Assembly (NCBI GenBank): GCA_030267565.1
Contig: BRXU01000024.1
Span: 1,782,501 to 1,846,500 of the forward strand
DNA from: Pleodorina starrii
Lineage: Eukaryota; Chlorophyta; Chlorophyceae; Chlamydomonadales; Volvocaceae
DNA length: 64,000 bases
Reading direction: 5' to 3'
Within the stretch, counting starts at the first letter, position 1. Each line of letters opens with the position of its first letter. The notes beneath the pieces were generated by a model. The model made no database searches and had not been told where the DNA came from. It saw nothing but the letters and a program-made list of their open reading frames with translations. Below are positions 1-10,697 of the stretch, piece after piece. A program made the translations under genes and the position numbers.

Positions 1-950
1 AAACCATCCGTTCCTTTCACGGAATGGATCCGGACAAATCATCTGTTCATTGCCGGAAACACATAATGAATGATATGTTGGACAGAACTAGGCTGGGGTT
101 TGGTGTGGTTGTTGTTATTTGCGCAACATCGTGTGAAACTCCGCTGTATTTTTGTTCCTTTCGTACGTGCGTGGGTAGGTGCAGGATACGTGTGCTTTCC
201 TCTTTAGGGCGGTCCCAGAACGGGGGAGGTTTTGCCTTGACTCCGATTCCCTTTTGCCTCCCCCTTCGTTAGCATGGGCACCGATTCGTTTCAGGGAATC
301 GGAATTGGCACACGTAGTCGAAGACATTCATTTCCCATCATGGGATCCCTTTCCAATGAGGCGATTTCGCCGGTGAATTGGTTAGTGGCCTGGTCTAGAT
401 GTTCTATTGAACATTAGACCCACAGAGTCGTGCGATCTCACTATGTAGCTGTTATCCAGCTCCACTGTAATTAATTAATTCTAGGAAGCCGGCACCCCTT
501 GTTGCGGAAGGTGGTAGGCGCTAGCCAGCAGGAGCCAGCCGCCAAATCGGCAGCTGTTCACGGAAACGTTGCAATTTCTTCTGTGCTATTTTTGGGCTCG
601 GCAGGTATTTGGTTTTTGGAGCCCAGGAGCGCGGTAAATCACGTCGATGGCGTTGGCAGTGCTTGAGGAGATATCAAGGCGTGGTTGGAAACGGATCGCT
701 CAGCCACGCGCAAATATCTACGATGCGGGATGGGGGAGTGAGTGGACAGGAGCCAACCTGTTCAGCCGGACGTGCATTCCGCGCCGCCTTTCGGCTACAC
801 CTCAACGTGTCAGACGGCCACTTTGTTTCACGGGGCCCACTCCCCGACTGACCTTACTGTACGGCTGAACGTATAACGATTTGACACATCCCAGCGACCT
901 CGTTAGGTCCTAAGTAGTGAAGCTAATTTGGAATTTGAATGTCTGTCGTT
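1..950. other. No gene recognised
   Basis: Only short overlapping frames without coding character are present, and I see no transposon termini, RNA gene or tandem repeat. The stretch is probably intergenic or decayed repeat DNA. Confidence 0.5.
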
Positions 951-2445
951 TTAGGGCATAGGCCCTGTCCGTGGCTGCCTGGCCTGGCTGGCTGGCTGTC
1001 TGCCCTGGCTGGCTGGCTGTCTGCCCGGCTGAGTGACGAGCAACCTTGATGGCTGGATACGCTGTAAAGCAAAATTAATAGCCCTTAATCACGTTATACT
1101 ATAGCAGCGTCTTAAAGGCAATAGTGCATGTATCTGTATTCTGAAAGATGTTCGACTGACTCCATGGTCCGAGGCCGCATTCGCTCCAACGCATCCAGAA
1201 CTTCTGTTCATTCCATATTGTACCATTATGTTCATGTATAAATACTTACATTACGGCGTCTCATCTTTCGGACATCCAAATATAGTTGTATTGCGAACAT
1301 TGGTCCCGCAACCACACCACAGTTCTGCTAGCCGGTCCGACGGCCTTGACGAATATTACTATTACATAAAAAAACAAAGGTGGCAAGGGACATACTATGA
1401 GTGGCAAAGTGGTTGTTGGACGCCAAGCCGCAAATGCACACCTGATGCCGTCTTATGCGGGACCACTCAACACGAGAGGACGTATACATGCCCCGTCCTA
1501 ATTTTAAAGCTGGCAAGCGTCTCTATGCGAGTACCTGTAGCGGAGCCCTGCACTCTCGTCGGCATGTGCACGTCGCGACCCTCGCAATCAATTCCGCTGT
1601 GCTTCTTTGCACCTCAGCCTGCTCTACGTACGGTCCCGTTCATGTCTATTGGCGACACACGACCATCATAATTCGCGACGGCTTTAGACTTCTCATGACC
1701 CTGATCGATGATGGGATGATGGCACACGGCGGGGTTGGGGTTTGGAGCGCCGGACCGTACGGGTTCCACCAGGGACGGATCCAAGTCATGGCTGTCGAGA
1801 TCCGCTGTCAAGAGCGGCTGGAGTGCTGTTGCCCCCATTTGCGTCTCCCGTGCAAGTACATACATAGACGACAGGACATTTCACTTAGGTGTAACTGCGG
1901 AACGGTGCTGAGGCTCCTTGCGAGATTGAACGTTGGTAAGACGTACAATAACACGAATAATGAGATTATTCGTGCTGAGCAGGGCTCAGTACCCCTCCCC
2001 CCTTCCCTGAGAGGGTTAATCAGATGCAGTGAACGTTTAGAGACCGAGTCCGCAATCCCTTTCTCTTCCAACCGTATCGTATAACGATCTGACGCTGTGA
2101 CGCACCATTGCAATTGGCCTAAGGACGTGCACCTGATGCGAAATGTGAATGGCTGCAATTTCGGATCTCTGTCGGCTCCATTGTAACACGGTTGGAGCGG
2201 ACACTGCAATTCGGAGTGCCCGGGGGGAAGGGGGGTGTGGGGGGATGAGGGGCGGCAGCCCCCCGCCTCCCACCAGCGGGGGGGAGGGGGTCTGGGGGAG
2301 GGGGGCAGCAGCCCTCCTACCCCCAGCCGGGCTCAACGCCTGGAAACCTATTGTGCACATGACGCATTGTATTCAGTAATGCATTGATGCAACTCCATTC
2401 TCGCATGAAACTTGCCATTCCAGCACCGTCTCCCCAACGACAACA
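951..2445 (+). repeat. Dispersed repeat family A, copy 1 (longest)
   Basis: Three blocks of this segment recur in the same order elsewhere in the window. Block 952-1160 (GGCTGGCTGTCTGCC-type start, then a TTAATAGCCCTTAAT motif) matches 26405-26705. Block 1195-1445 matches 26780-27010. The G-rich block 2197-2440 matches 27097-27345. A third, partial copy at 25300-25830 aligns with about 1160-1660. The copies are clearly diverged, with substitutions and indels. Copy 1 contains a 209-codon plus-strand frame at 1455-2084 that the other copies do not conserve, so I do not call it a gene. Superfamily is unknown: I found no terminal inverted repeats, LTRs or target duplication. Confidence 0.75.
2197..2335 (+). 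repeat. G-rich block of repeat family A
   Basis: The plus strand carries many runs of four to seven G interleaved with C-runs (GGGGGGAAGGGGGGTGTGG and similar). It is nearly duplicated at 27124-27235 in copy 2. It could form G-quadruplexes or hairpins. It is the best conserved part of the repeat family. Confidence 0.7.
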
Positions 2446-4060
2446 CCTACCGAACACAGCGAACTACATGACGGGCGCCAGGGGCGAAGTTCAGGGCGGG
2501 TAAGGTGCTCCGGATCTTTGAGACGCTCGGATATGATTACAGGCAGCACGTGCCCGCAGGCTACCTCGGGTTTCGAGATCCCGCTTGACAATATTTCGAT
2601 CGAATTACAGGGGGATTCCACTGAGTTGTTTGTTAGGCCTTGTTAGGGCCGAGTTCAAAAATTCTTGCTCGGGGGCGTCGGCTTTCAACGCACTCTTTCG
2701 CGCACTTCCTTACGTGTAAGATAGGTTGCGCGAAAGCGAAGGGACGGCGTCACGGCGAAGAACAGAAGGCCCTAGTGGAAACACGACACTTGTTAGCCGG
2801 CCCATAATGCTACAAAAGCTTTCTGGACTTCGGACCTGCTCATAAACTTAAAAAACATTATTTTGACTCTCAATACTTGACTTTCCGTTGTGGATCCTGA
2901 TTTTTGTTTTGGCGGCCTGAGGGCCAAACTCCTTAAGGAAAATGTATCTTTCTGCTGCCCCCAAAAATCCTTTCGCGGCCACCGGCCGCGATGAAGGTTC
3001 AGACCTGTCCATAACACCGAAAATTTGCTGCGTAGCGCGTAGGAAGTGCAGTATGGAGTACGGCGCAGGATTCCCCGAAACCAAACGTCATAAAAAAACA
3101 GGCCTAATACTGCGGACGGTTGGGAGTAGTAGTGGTGATGCTGACGAAGTCTGTCAGCCTATATTATGTCGTCAGCAAGTGTCTTGCAAGGACGAGTTGA
3201 GAAGCCATGCGCTTTCGCGTTTGAGCTTATCGGTAAACGTTGCCGGTACATTCATCGACACATTTGTCACCAGTAGCGTTACGTTTGAGAGGAAGTGTTA
3301 AGGGCAAGGAGTGGCACTTCCGTTCTCGGCAGTTCGCTAAACTGTGCTTATACCAGTCGGGAAGCTACCATGAGCTACCATCTTTCAGGTGTGCCGTGCA
3401 GGATTGTTAAAGACTTCAACTAATAAAATAAAGCATCATAGTGCGTCCGTTGGAGGCCTGTTCTCGTTCGTTCGTAGGGAAAATGCCAGCACCAGAGCAC
3501 GTCAACGCGCTGCTATTTCAAACGGCCATTACAGTTTTTTGTATGGTTGCTTTTGTTGTTTTAATTCGTGCGATGCGGAGGTCCACCTCCGAAAAGTTCG
3601 CTGCCAAGGTGAGGCGCTTCGTTGTTGAAGTTTTGTTGTTGAAGTTTTGGTTCACTAAACAGGCACAATGCCCTGCAAGACAGCAGGCGCCATGCCCTGC
3701 TTGAGGCACGCCTGAACATACTTGCCATGTGGCTTCATAGCAACGCATGTACTCAGCTGTGTTGGCTTGTGCTGCTTACGCCTTCCCCCCCTTCCCCCCG
3801 ACGCCACCCCTCATTACAGACCCGCCGAGAGGTCATGGAACACGCTATGCGTAAAATGCAGCGGGAGTACAGCAACCGCGTTTTGTTTGCTCCCCTGGAG
3901 AATTCTGGAAGCTTGTCCTCCAGCTGCTGCCATGGCGAGCATTCGGGTGATGAATGCACGCAAATGCGCCCGAGCCAGGACTAGCAACTGGAGGTTACAG
4001 ACACAGTGGCTGGCGCATCCCTTCTGGCCAGGGGTTGTAGGCAAGTTATGGAACGTGTTG
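2446..4060. other. No gene recognised
   Basis: Open frames are short and overlap on both strands (the longest, 2942-3301 plus, has no recognisable motif). A short direct repeat GTTGTTGAAGTTTT lies near 3620-3650. I could not define element boundaries. Confidence 0.45.
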
Positions 4061-4065
4061 CATGG

Positions 4066-4140
4066 CGGGGCGCCTGGCCGTGGCGTGGCGCCTGGGCGTG
4101 GCGTGGCGCCTGGGCGTGGCGTGGCGCCTGGGGTCTCAGG
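4066..4140 (+). repeat. 18-bp tandem repeat
   Basis: Roughly three to four copies of an 18-bp unit, GCGTGGCGTGGCGCCTGG, stand in a head-to-tail row. This explains the repetitive Gly-Val-Ala-Pro-Gly-Arg frame seen in translation, which should not be read as a protein. Confidence 0.85.
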
Positions 4141-6259
4141 CGTGCCCGGGCCGGCAGTACCGTAAAGAGTGAACGCGTCATGGCACTTCGATTCTGGTCA
4201 TTTGCTCGTTTCTACACCGCTGCCCATTGCTATGAGTTGTATCGTATGAGAAGTGTAAAACAGTTTAATAATGCTGCCATTAAAACCCCACTCAATATAT
4301 TTGAATGCTCGTCAGGGGTTGGGGTCAGAGTCAAAGGGCTCGTGTGGCCTGCGGGGAGTGATGTGGCTATTCGCGAATGAAGGATGTACAAACGTTAATG
4401 CGCTCCCATCAACTGTGAATTGCTTGGTTGCAGTCACCGGAACGGGTTGCCTAATGAACGGATTTCCAGGTTTTCCACCTCCAACGTGGGCCACCTCCCA
4501 GCTCGGTATCCAGAGATATAGGTGTCGATAGTCTTTTAATGCCGCGGGCATGGGGCCTTAAATTTGGGGTCGATCTGGCCAGAATTCTCATTCCGCGTGC
4601 CTGAATGCCCTGTGCTGTTCCGGCTTCGCTGTCAACCCCCCCCCCCCTCACTCCCCATGGCGGTTCCGTGCAAAGACAACTGCCAAGTCGAGGTGGCTGT
4701 CTTGTCTTGTCTTGTTGTGGAAGTCTCGTTGCAGCTGCAGGATGTTAAATAAGGGTCGGCGAGGTAGTGCTGTTATTGCGATCAATAGGCTTGGTGGTAC
4801 CGGATGTGCGTGGTTACGTGTTACGTGTTACGTGCGTGGTACCGGATGTACGTGGTTACGTGCAGATGATGTGTGCACGACATGGGCGCTGTTCTGCTTT
4901 GAGAGTTCAGGGCAACGAAGCGTGGAGCAGCTTAGGGTTTTAGTTTGTGGAGTGCAGCGCATGAGCTGTGCAGTGCGTGAGACTTGAGCGAATGCAGGAC
5001 AGTACGGCTGCAAGCACAAGCCGTGGCAATACTCGTTTGGCCATCCGCTATTTTTTTATTGGGTGGGGGCCCAGCGCGAAGCCTACACAGTCCCCCAACC
5101 CTTCTGCCGGAGCTTATAAAGAGGCCCCGCCCCCTAGGCGAATACAATATATTGCATCCTAGATTTGTTACATGTAACAAGGCGCTCAAACTTGGGGCTG
5201 TTTGCAACCTAACCCCTCCGACGACCCAGCGACGACCCCACGCGGCACCGCAAACCTTCGCGACGCTGACCAAGGCGTGTCGACCTACCCCGGCCACGTA
5301 ACAATCTCCAAGCAAGTTCCCGACACAAGCGCGCGGTACCCGCGCCCCACAACCCACGCTGCCCGTGTCCAGGCAGAGCGTCACCACCGTTCAAACCGTG
5401 TGCCGACGGGAATCCCCGCAGTCTCGCTCCTAACCCCCCTCGCCCAAGAGCGCACGTGTCAAAAGGCAACTCGTCCAGTCCAGGGCGTACTGTCCTGTCT
5501 CGCTGCTCGGTGTCCGTAAGCAACTCGGTAGATTTCTATATCCCAGTCGTCTTCGTTGTCGTTAACCACATTTGTGGCGAGGGGAGGGGAGGGGTGAAAC
5601 TAATACACCAGACGAAAACCCCAGACTAATTCCCCAATTCGCTCCATGATGGTCCTATACTATCACGACGGGATGAGATCACGGATGCAGTCAGCCAATA
5701 ACGTCAATGAGCTCAATGTCCCCAAGCTGCAGCAATAAGATGGACAATGCACAGCGCGGGGGCTTGCCAGCCGAAACCCCTTCACAGCCCACACGACCAG
5801 ACTCGCAAAGCCGCTCGACGTAGGCGTCTCCCCAACCACACACACATACACGATGGACAACACGTGCTGGCAAGATAGTGGGCGGGACGACTACGAACTA
5901 CCCAGACGCGCTAAGGGCATCGCGTCGCAAACAGCGCTACGGTTTGCTATCATGGGTTTACGCGGGAAATGAAGCGTAGGGGGCGCTACAGTTGTTACCT
6001 CACAAACGGCTTGCAGGGCAGCCTGCAGCCCGCAGCCTGCAGGGCAAAAATGATTGTCTTTTAGCTCTTCCAGTTGTGCGGACTCTGTGCGGCCGTTCGC
6101 TCGGGCCGCTGTACCGTCGGCAAACTAAATATCGGCCGTCGGCAAATCAATCACCGACAGACTGATTGTTTAGTTGGAATGTGTAGACGCAGTTAGTGAA
6201 AGCCCCAGTGTAGCCTGGCGTAGCTACGTGTAGCAATGCCTGGAGGTGGCGCTGTAGCG
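4141..6259. other. Repeat-derived DNA, no supported gene
   Basis: Short duplicated motifs are visible, such as the GGTACCGGATG and GGTTACGTG pairs near 4795-4865 and GCCGTCGGCAAA pairs near 6113-6145. A GGGGGCCCAGCGCGAAGC string at 5066 resembles the arms of the hairpins at 16935 and 21461. The frame at 5202-5519 is open, but I recognise no domain and do not call it. Confidence 0.45.
5115..5120 (+). promoter_or_regulatory. Possible TATA box
   Basis: TATAAA sits in a GC-rich context (GCTTATAAAGAGGCC). It might drive transcription of a repeat-derived sequence to its right. There is no linked gene, so this is tentative. Confidence 0.3.
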
Positions 6260-7259
6260 CTAAAGCCCACACCCACAACAAACACGACCACCCAAAATTT
6301 TTCGTGTATGGCCGGCTAGCGGGGCTGGACAGAGAATGCACCAGTGATCGTTCTCAGTGGTATACTGCCAGTAAAGCCGTAGGTGACGATGTACTTTACT
6401 GTTTCAACCCAAGACTGACACGCGCAGACCCTAGTGACCTTGTTCTGCTGAGTGACTGATACAGCGTAACGTCCTAAGGCCTAAGGCCCGGGGGATGACT
6501 CTTTCACTTGTTCTGGCAGCGTTTGTCCCAAAGGCCGATGGCCCAGTTATCAGTAACGTTGGCTAGAACGAACTGCTCTTGGGTCTTGAGTGTCGTACAG
6601 TTGTGAGTCTTGCCGTACAGTTGGGTCTTGCGAACCGGGGAGGTTCGAGGGGGATCTTGCTCCGGGAGCTTCGGAGGCGTCTGCTGCTTGATCGATGGCG
6701 TTCGTGCTATTGTGCTAAGAGTCAGGGGGTCGGAGACAGAGATTCCTTGCTTCGAGTGTTACAGATTATCAGATTGCCATTAGTCTCAGACTCTTCAGAT
6801 GGGACCAGGTACCATGAGGTCAGTGGGGACTACCTAGCCCGATCTCAACTGCCTGCTCAAAGACTGCAAACTCGCGCCTTTTATACTGTTGGCGAAGCAC
6901 CGTCGTACACTGCCGTACTGTGCAACGTAATGCACTTGGCCCGGCGAAACCTACTACGGCAACTGCGCGAACGTGCACTCAGGCCTGGTACAACCTACTA
7001 CGGCAACCGTGCGAACGTGCACTTGGGCCTGGCACAACCTACTACGGCAACTAGGCGAACGTGCCCAATTGCGTAATGACTTCCTGCAGCTTCTCCTTAC
7101 GTAATAGCGCTACGGTTACTGCAGTAGCGACGTGAAGGTGTACGACAATGTGCTTCGCAAACATCGCACAGCTTCTCAAACCTTCCATCAGGCTCACACG
7201 CATGCCTTTGCACATCGTGTACCGACATCGATAACGGTGACCCACGTTTGTTCGCTACA
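6260..7259 (-). repeat. 3' LTR of the retrotransposon
   Basis: It matches 9506-10505 over its full 1000 bp. Noticed differences from the other LTR are a C/T near 6403, a C/G near 6850 and an A/G near 7079. The 165-codon plus-strand frame inside both LTRs is antisense to the element and not a gene. Confidence 0.93.
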
Positions 7260-7269
7260 GCTGTAGCGT

Positions 7270-7280
7270 GCCCCCCCTCC
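7270..7280 (-). other. Polypurine tract of the retrotransposon
   Basis: On the minus strand the sequence reads GGAGGGGGGC just before the 3' LTR, as expected for the plus-strand DNA primer of an LTR element. About ten bases separate it from the assigned LTR start. Confidence 0.75.
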
Positions 7281-7372
7281 AAGTCCTGGCCGTCCCCTGG
7301 CCAGTCGTGAGCTTGACTGCCGGAAACCAGGGCTGATGCTACAGTTATCTGCTAAACACAGTTATAGTACCA

Positions 7373-8289
7373 CTACCCGAGCCGCATTCCATTCGAAACG
7401 ATCTCATGGACACCCCCTATCATTTCACGAATCGTTCGAATACGCTTGTTCATCGGAACGAAACACTTGTCTGGTCTGGTACTGGAACTCGGAAGCCACC
7501 TTGGACAGCTCATCAGGCACATCGTCAGGACAGCGTAGAGGCTAAGGATGTGCAGGAGCATGCCCAGGAAGAGGCCGTGTGAAGGTTTCTCTATGCTGTT
7601 ATAGTCGTGTGCGAAGCTCCCCATGCGTGGAAAAACGGTACGGAAAGCAATCTCCAGCATCTCAGCATGACTCGAATACTCGTCGTCCGGCGAAATGTAG
7701 GGATTGGCATCGCGAAGGTGCGTCTCCACGGGGTCAAAAGTGAGCTCGGCGCTGTGGATTGGCGTGAGATTCTCGTCTGGTAGCGGTTGGTTCACGGCTT
7801 CAGGGGCCGATTCTGTAGTAAATTGCGGTGGTTGCGGGATCTCCGAGTCCTTATCCGTTGGCGAGGAGCACAAAGCAGGGTCTGACTCGTTTTGTGATGA
7901 AGGTTTAGTCTTATCTGGTGGAACGGTGTCATCTGGTACGACGGGCTCCAGGCTATTGTACGCATACTGGTAGGCGTCAGCAGAGTCCTCTTGCTCCTTC
8001 GGGACATCCCAAACGAGGTTGGTTGAGAGCGAGGGTGACGTGGCTAGCGGCGGCGCGGTCTCAACGAATAGGTGAGAAGCGGCGAGCGGTTCACGATCCA
8101 AGGTCAGTTGCGGAACACAGGAAGGTGTGAGACAGTCCTCCCGTAGAGGGGTGTCAGTGACGTGGAAGGCTTCAACGTCAATAACATCAGGCCCCACTGA
8201 AGCGCGTTCAGGAAAGCTGTTGGAATCGGATACCTCCGCCTGCCGCCAGCCGTCCCAATCCTCGGTTGTACAGTCCTCATCTGTGTACG
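7373..8289 (-). pseudogene. C-terminal half of the MITE-split Gag ORF
   Basis: This open frame is in the same reading frame as the Gag ORF upstream and runs to a TAG at 7373-7375. It has no ATG of its own near its beginning (the first in-frame near-start is a GTG at 8197). It is therefore best read as the detached C-terminal part of the Gag-type polyprotein, separated by the insertion at 8300-8544. It is rich in Pro, Ser, Asp and Glu. Near the end is one hydrophobic stretch of about 22 residues (HGLFLGMLLHILSLYAVL...), followed by a basic C-terminus. No zinc knuckle, protease or polymerase motif is visible. Removing the 245-bp insert and one 10-bp duplication (255 bp, a multiple of three) would leave a single frame of about 593 codons. 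Confidence 0.8.
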
Positions 8290-8299
8290 GTGGCTCAGC
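8290..8299. repeat. Target-site duplication of the MITE (left)
   Basis: GTGGCTCAGC directly abuts the left inverted repeat and is repeated exactly at 8545-8554 beyond the right one. Confidence 0.93.
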
Positions 8300-8544
8300 A
8301 GGGTGGCTATCTTAAGATATGAATATATATTCGGGAGAAAATTTTGGAAATCTGAAGATACTTTTGCCGTGGAAAAAGCTGAAGGTTTAGATAATCCAGC
8401 CTCACAGGTGGGGCATGATATCTCCCGGGGCCGTGTTTAGCCGGGAAAATCCCCTCCTAGACAGATCCTGACAGATACTTTCAGCGCTTTTGAGCCAGGA
8501 GTATTTCTGGCCGTAGATACTCAGCAAAATAAGATAGCCACCCT
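8300..8544. mobile_element. 245-bp MITE inserted in the Gag ORF
   Basis: The ends are perfect 15-bp terminal inverted repeats (AGGGTGGCTATCTTA at 8300-8314 and its complement at 8530-8544). They are flanked by a perfect 10-bp target duplication. Weaker pairing continues inwards, including a TCCCGG/CCGGGA core near 8423-8446, so the whole element is an imperfect foldback. It is less GC-rich than its host gene. Duplications of 9-11 bp are typical of Mutator-like elements; that assignment is inference. It encodes nothing but supplies a stop codon that ends the Gag frame at 8402. Confidence 0.92.
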
Positions 8545-9409
8545 GTGGCTCAGCCTCCCAGTCGTTGAGATCAGGTGCGTCTGCTTCCTCGTAAAAGTCC
8601 GGCTCGCCACTAGGATAATCCCCCCAGGGTTCCGAATCAGTCTGCTGTTGTCGGTGTAGCGAGCTAGCCTGCCACTCAAAGTATTCTTGCTCGTGACCGC
8701 GATCAAAGGCTGTGCGCTTTTCTTTCTCTAGAACGGAAATCCACTGCTCCACCTGTGACGTCAGTAGGGTAATCTGCGCTTCCAACCAGGCGTCGTTTCT
8801 GTCGTTAACAGGGCTCGGCTCATGACCCACGGGTCGGTAACGAACGTCGTCGCGGCGCGGCGGGATGTCAGTGGCGTCCGAATATGGCGGCCCGTTGCCT
8901 TGTGCCTGAGCGTAGTGCGGGGACTCGCTTACGTAAACAGCATCATTAATTGCTTCTGCAAGATTACGGGGACGCAGTAGTAGCGTTGGCCGCCTGAAGT
9001 GCTCATCTAAACCTCGTAGGAATTGGCTCTTGTGAAACGCATCGTCCTCATCCCGATATGTTGGCAGCCGCGCGGCCAGGTTGCGGTACCGATCAGCGTA
9101 CATGCGGACGGATTCGCCTCGTTCCTGATGGCAGTATGCCAGTCGATTGTACAATTCTTCCTCCGGGACACCAAAGCGCGTGAGAAATGCAGCTCTAAAC
9201 TCGGGCCAAGTCTGAAGCTCAGCCTCTACACCAGAGAACCATCGGGCTGCGCCGTCGCCGAGTTGACATACGGCAACGTCCAACTTATCCTCGTCAGTCC
9301 AGCCGTACACCCGAGCGAAGCGCTCAAGCCGTGCAAGCCACTGTTGTGAGTCATCTCCGTCGTTATAAATAGGGATTGTGGTCTGCCATGACGGGTATTG
9401 GTCTTCCAT
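8402..9409 (-). CDS. gag: Retrotransposon Gag-type protein, truncated by a MITE
   Basis: The frame starts at an ATG (9407-9409) about 80 nt downstream of the primer-binding site and reads 335 codons. Residues about 10-170 resemble the Retrotrans_gag family: a Trp-rich start (QQWLARLERFARVYGW), a GAARWF motif followed by WPEFRAAFLTRFG, then QERGESVRMYADRYRNLAARL and LRGLDEHFR. Gag would form the virus-like particle that packages the element RNA. The native sequence ends near residue 288; the last 47 or so residues are encoded by the inserted MITE, which also supplies the stop. The continuation of the original ORF lies at 7373-8289. No CCHC zinc knuckle is visible. The upstream regulatory unit is the 5' LTR with a TATA box. 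Confidence 0.88.
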   Translation of the reverse strand: MEDQYPSWQTTIPIYNDGDDSQQWLARLERFARVYGWTDEDKLDVAVCQLGDGAARWFSGVEAELQTWPEFRAAFLTRFGVPEEELYNRLAYCHQERGESVRMYADRYRNLAARLPTYRDEDDAFHKSQFLRGLDEHFRRPTLLLRPRNLAEAINDAVYVSESPHYAQAQGNGPPYSDATDIPPRRDDVRYRPVGHEPSPVNDRNDAWLEAQITLLTSQVEQWISVLEKEKRTAFDRGHEQEYFEWQASSLHRQQQTDSEPWGDYPSGEPDFYEEADAPDLNDWEAEPQGGYLILLSIYGQKYSWLKSAESICQDLSRRGFSRLNTAPGDIMPHL

Positions 9410-9490
9410 AAGCCTTCAGAATGTACCACTGCCCGGTCCCGTGAAGCATGTGCGGCCGTCTGTGGGTGCAGCTATGCCCAACCTGAGAAC

Positions 9491-9505
9491 CTGGTCTCGA
9501 TACCA
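9491..9505 (-). other. Primer-binding site
   Basis: The minus strand reads TGGTATCGAGACCAG immediately next to the 5' LTR. It resembles the initiator-Met tRNA primer sites of plant retrotransposons, which begin TGGTATCAGAG. The same 15 bases serve as primer site of the TRIM at 23841-24320. Confidence 0.85.
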
Positions 9506-10505
9506 CTAAAGCCCACACCCACAACAAACACGACCACCCAAAATTTTTCGTGTATGGCCGGCTAGCGGGGCTGGACAGAGAATGCACCAGTGATCGTTCT
9601 CAGTGGTATACTGCCAGTAAAGCCGTAGGTGACGATGTACTTTACTGTTTTAACCCAAGACTGACACGCGCAGACCCTAGTGACCTTGTTCTGCTGAGTG
9701 ACTGATACAGCGTAACGTCCTAAGGCCTAAGGCCCGGGGGATGACTCTTTCACTTGTTCTGGCAGCGTTTGTCCCAAAGGCCGATGGCCCAGTTATCAGT
9801 AACGTTGGCTAGAACGAACTGCTCTTGGGTCTTGAGTGTCGTACAGTTGTGAGTCTTGCCGTACAGTTGGGTCTTGCGAACCGGGGAGGTTCGAGGGGGA
9901 TCTTGCTCCGGGAGCTTCGGAGGCGTCTGCTGCTTGATCGATGGCGTTCGTGCTATTGTGCTAAGAGTCAGGGGGTCGGAGACAGAGATTCCTTGCTTCG
10001 AGTGTTACAGATTATCAGATTGCCATTAGTCTCAGACTCTTCAGATGGGACCAGGTACCATGAGGTCAGTGGGGACTACCTAGCCCGATCTCAAGTGCCT
10101 GCTCAAAGACTGCAAACTCGCGCCTTTTATACTGTTGGCGAAGCACCGTCGTACACTGCCGTACTGTGCAACGTAATGCACTTGGCCCGGCGAAACCTAC
10201 TACGGCAACTGCGCGAACGTGCACTCAGGCCTGGTACAACCTACTACGGCAACCGTGCGAACGTGCACTTGGGCCTGGCACAACCTACTACGGCAACTAG
10301 GCGAACGTGCCCAATTGCGTAATGGCTTCCTGCAGCTTCTCCTTACGTAATAGCGCTACGGTTACTGCAGTAGCGACGTGAAGGTGTACGACAATGTGCT
10401 TCGCAAACATCGCACAGCTTCTCAAACCTTCCATCAGGCTCACACGCATGCCTTTGCACATCGTGTACCGACATCGATAACGGTGACCCACGTTTGTTCG
10501 CTACA
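9506..10505 (-). repeat. 5' LTR of the retrotransposon
   Basis: This is the promoter-side copy of the 1000-bp LTR. It begins TGTAGCGAAC on the minus strand and ends directly at the primer-binding site. Confidence 0.93.
10124..10131 (-). promoter_or_regulatory. TATA box of the 5' LTR
   Basis: TATAAAAG lies on the transcribed (minus) strand about 375 bp into the LTR, which would put the U3/R border near 10100. The same box is present in the 3' LTR at about 6878-6885. Confidence 0.65.
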
Positions 10506-10624
10506 GCGCGAACAACGCTGTACAGCGCACCTCAGGCATGATATCGCGGCCGCTATAAGGCCCCTCCTCGACAGATACGTACCGGTAACAACGTAAGCAA
10601 CGTAACCAATCAGAGATACGCATG

Positions 10625-10629
10625 TTACA
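10625..10629 (-). terminator. Possible poly(A) signal TGTAA
   Basis: TGTAA, the usual poly(A) motif of chlamydomonadalean algae, lies about 70 nt beyond the stop of the 10698-11222 ORF on the same strand. Confidence 0.45.
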
Positions 10630-10697
10630 TTGAATCAAGGCGGTATGGGCCCCTAAACCGAGTTACTTACGTCTTAAACAAAACAACGGCATCGTCA

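Larger units (their letters stand above)
6260..10505 (-). mobile_element. Complete non-autonomous LTR retrotransposon (4,246 bp)
   Basis: Two direct repeats of exactly 1000 bp (6260-7259 and 9506-10505) flank a 2,246-bp interior. Read on the minus strand, the 5' LTR is followed immediately by a tRNA-type primer-binding site (9491-9505). Then come a Gag-type ORF, its displaced C-terminal half, and a G-rich purine tract (7270-7280) before the 3' LTR. I noticed only three substitutions between the LTRs and no indel, so insertion is recent. No protease, reverse transcriptase, RNase H or integrase is encoded, so movement would need enzymes supplied in trans. LTR ends read TGTAGCG...CTTTAG. I could not resolve a clean target duplication, so the exact ends may be off by a few bases. 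Confidence 0.93.

Noticed and set aside
1455..2084. 209-codon plus-strand ORF
   Set aside because: It lies in repeat family A, is absent from the other copies and has no recognisable motif.
5202..5519. Open frame downstream of a TATA box, possibly a Gag start
   Set aside because: No Gag motif, primer site or LTR pair could be found around it.
6579..7076. 165-codon plus-strand ORF, repeated at 9825-10322
   Set aside because: It lies inside both LTRs and is antisense to the element; conservation reflects LTR identity.
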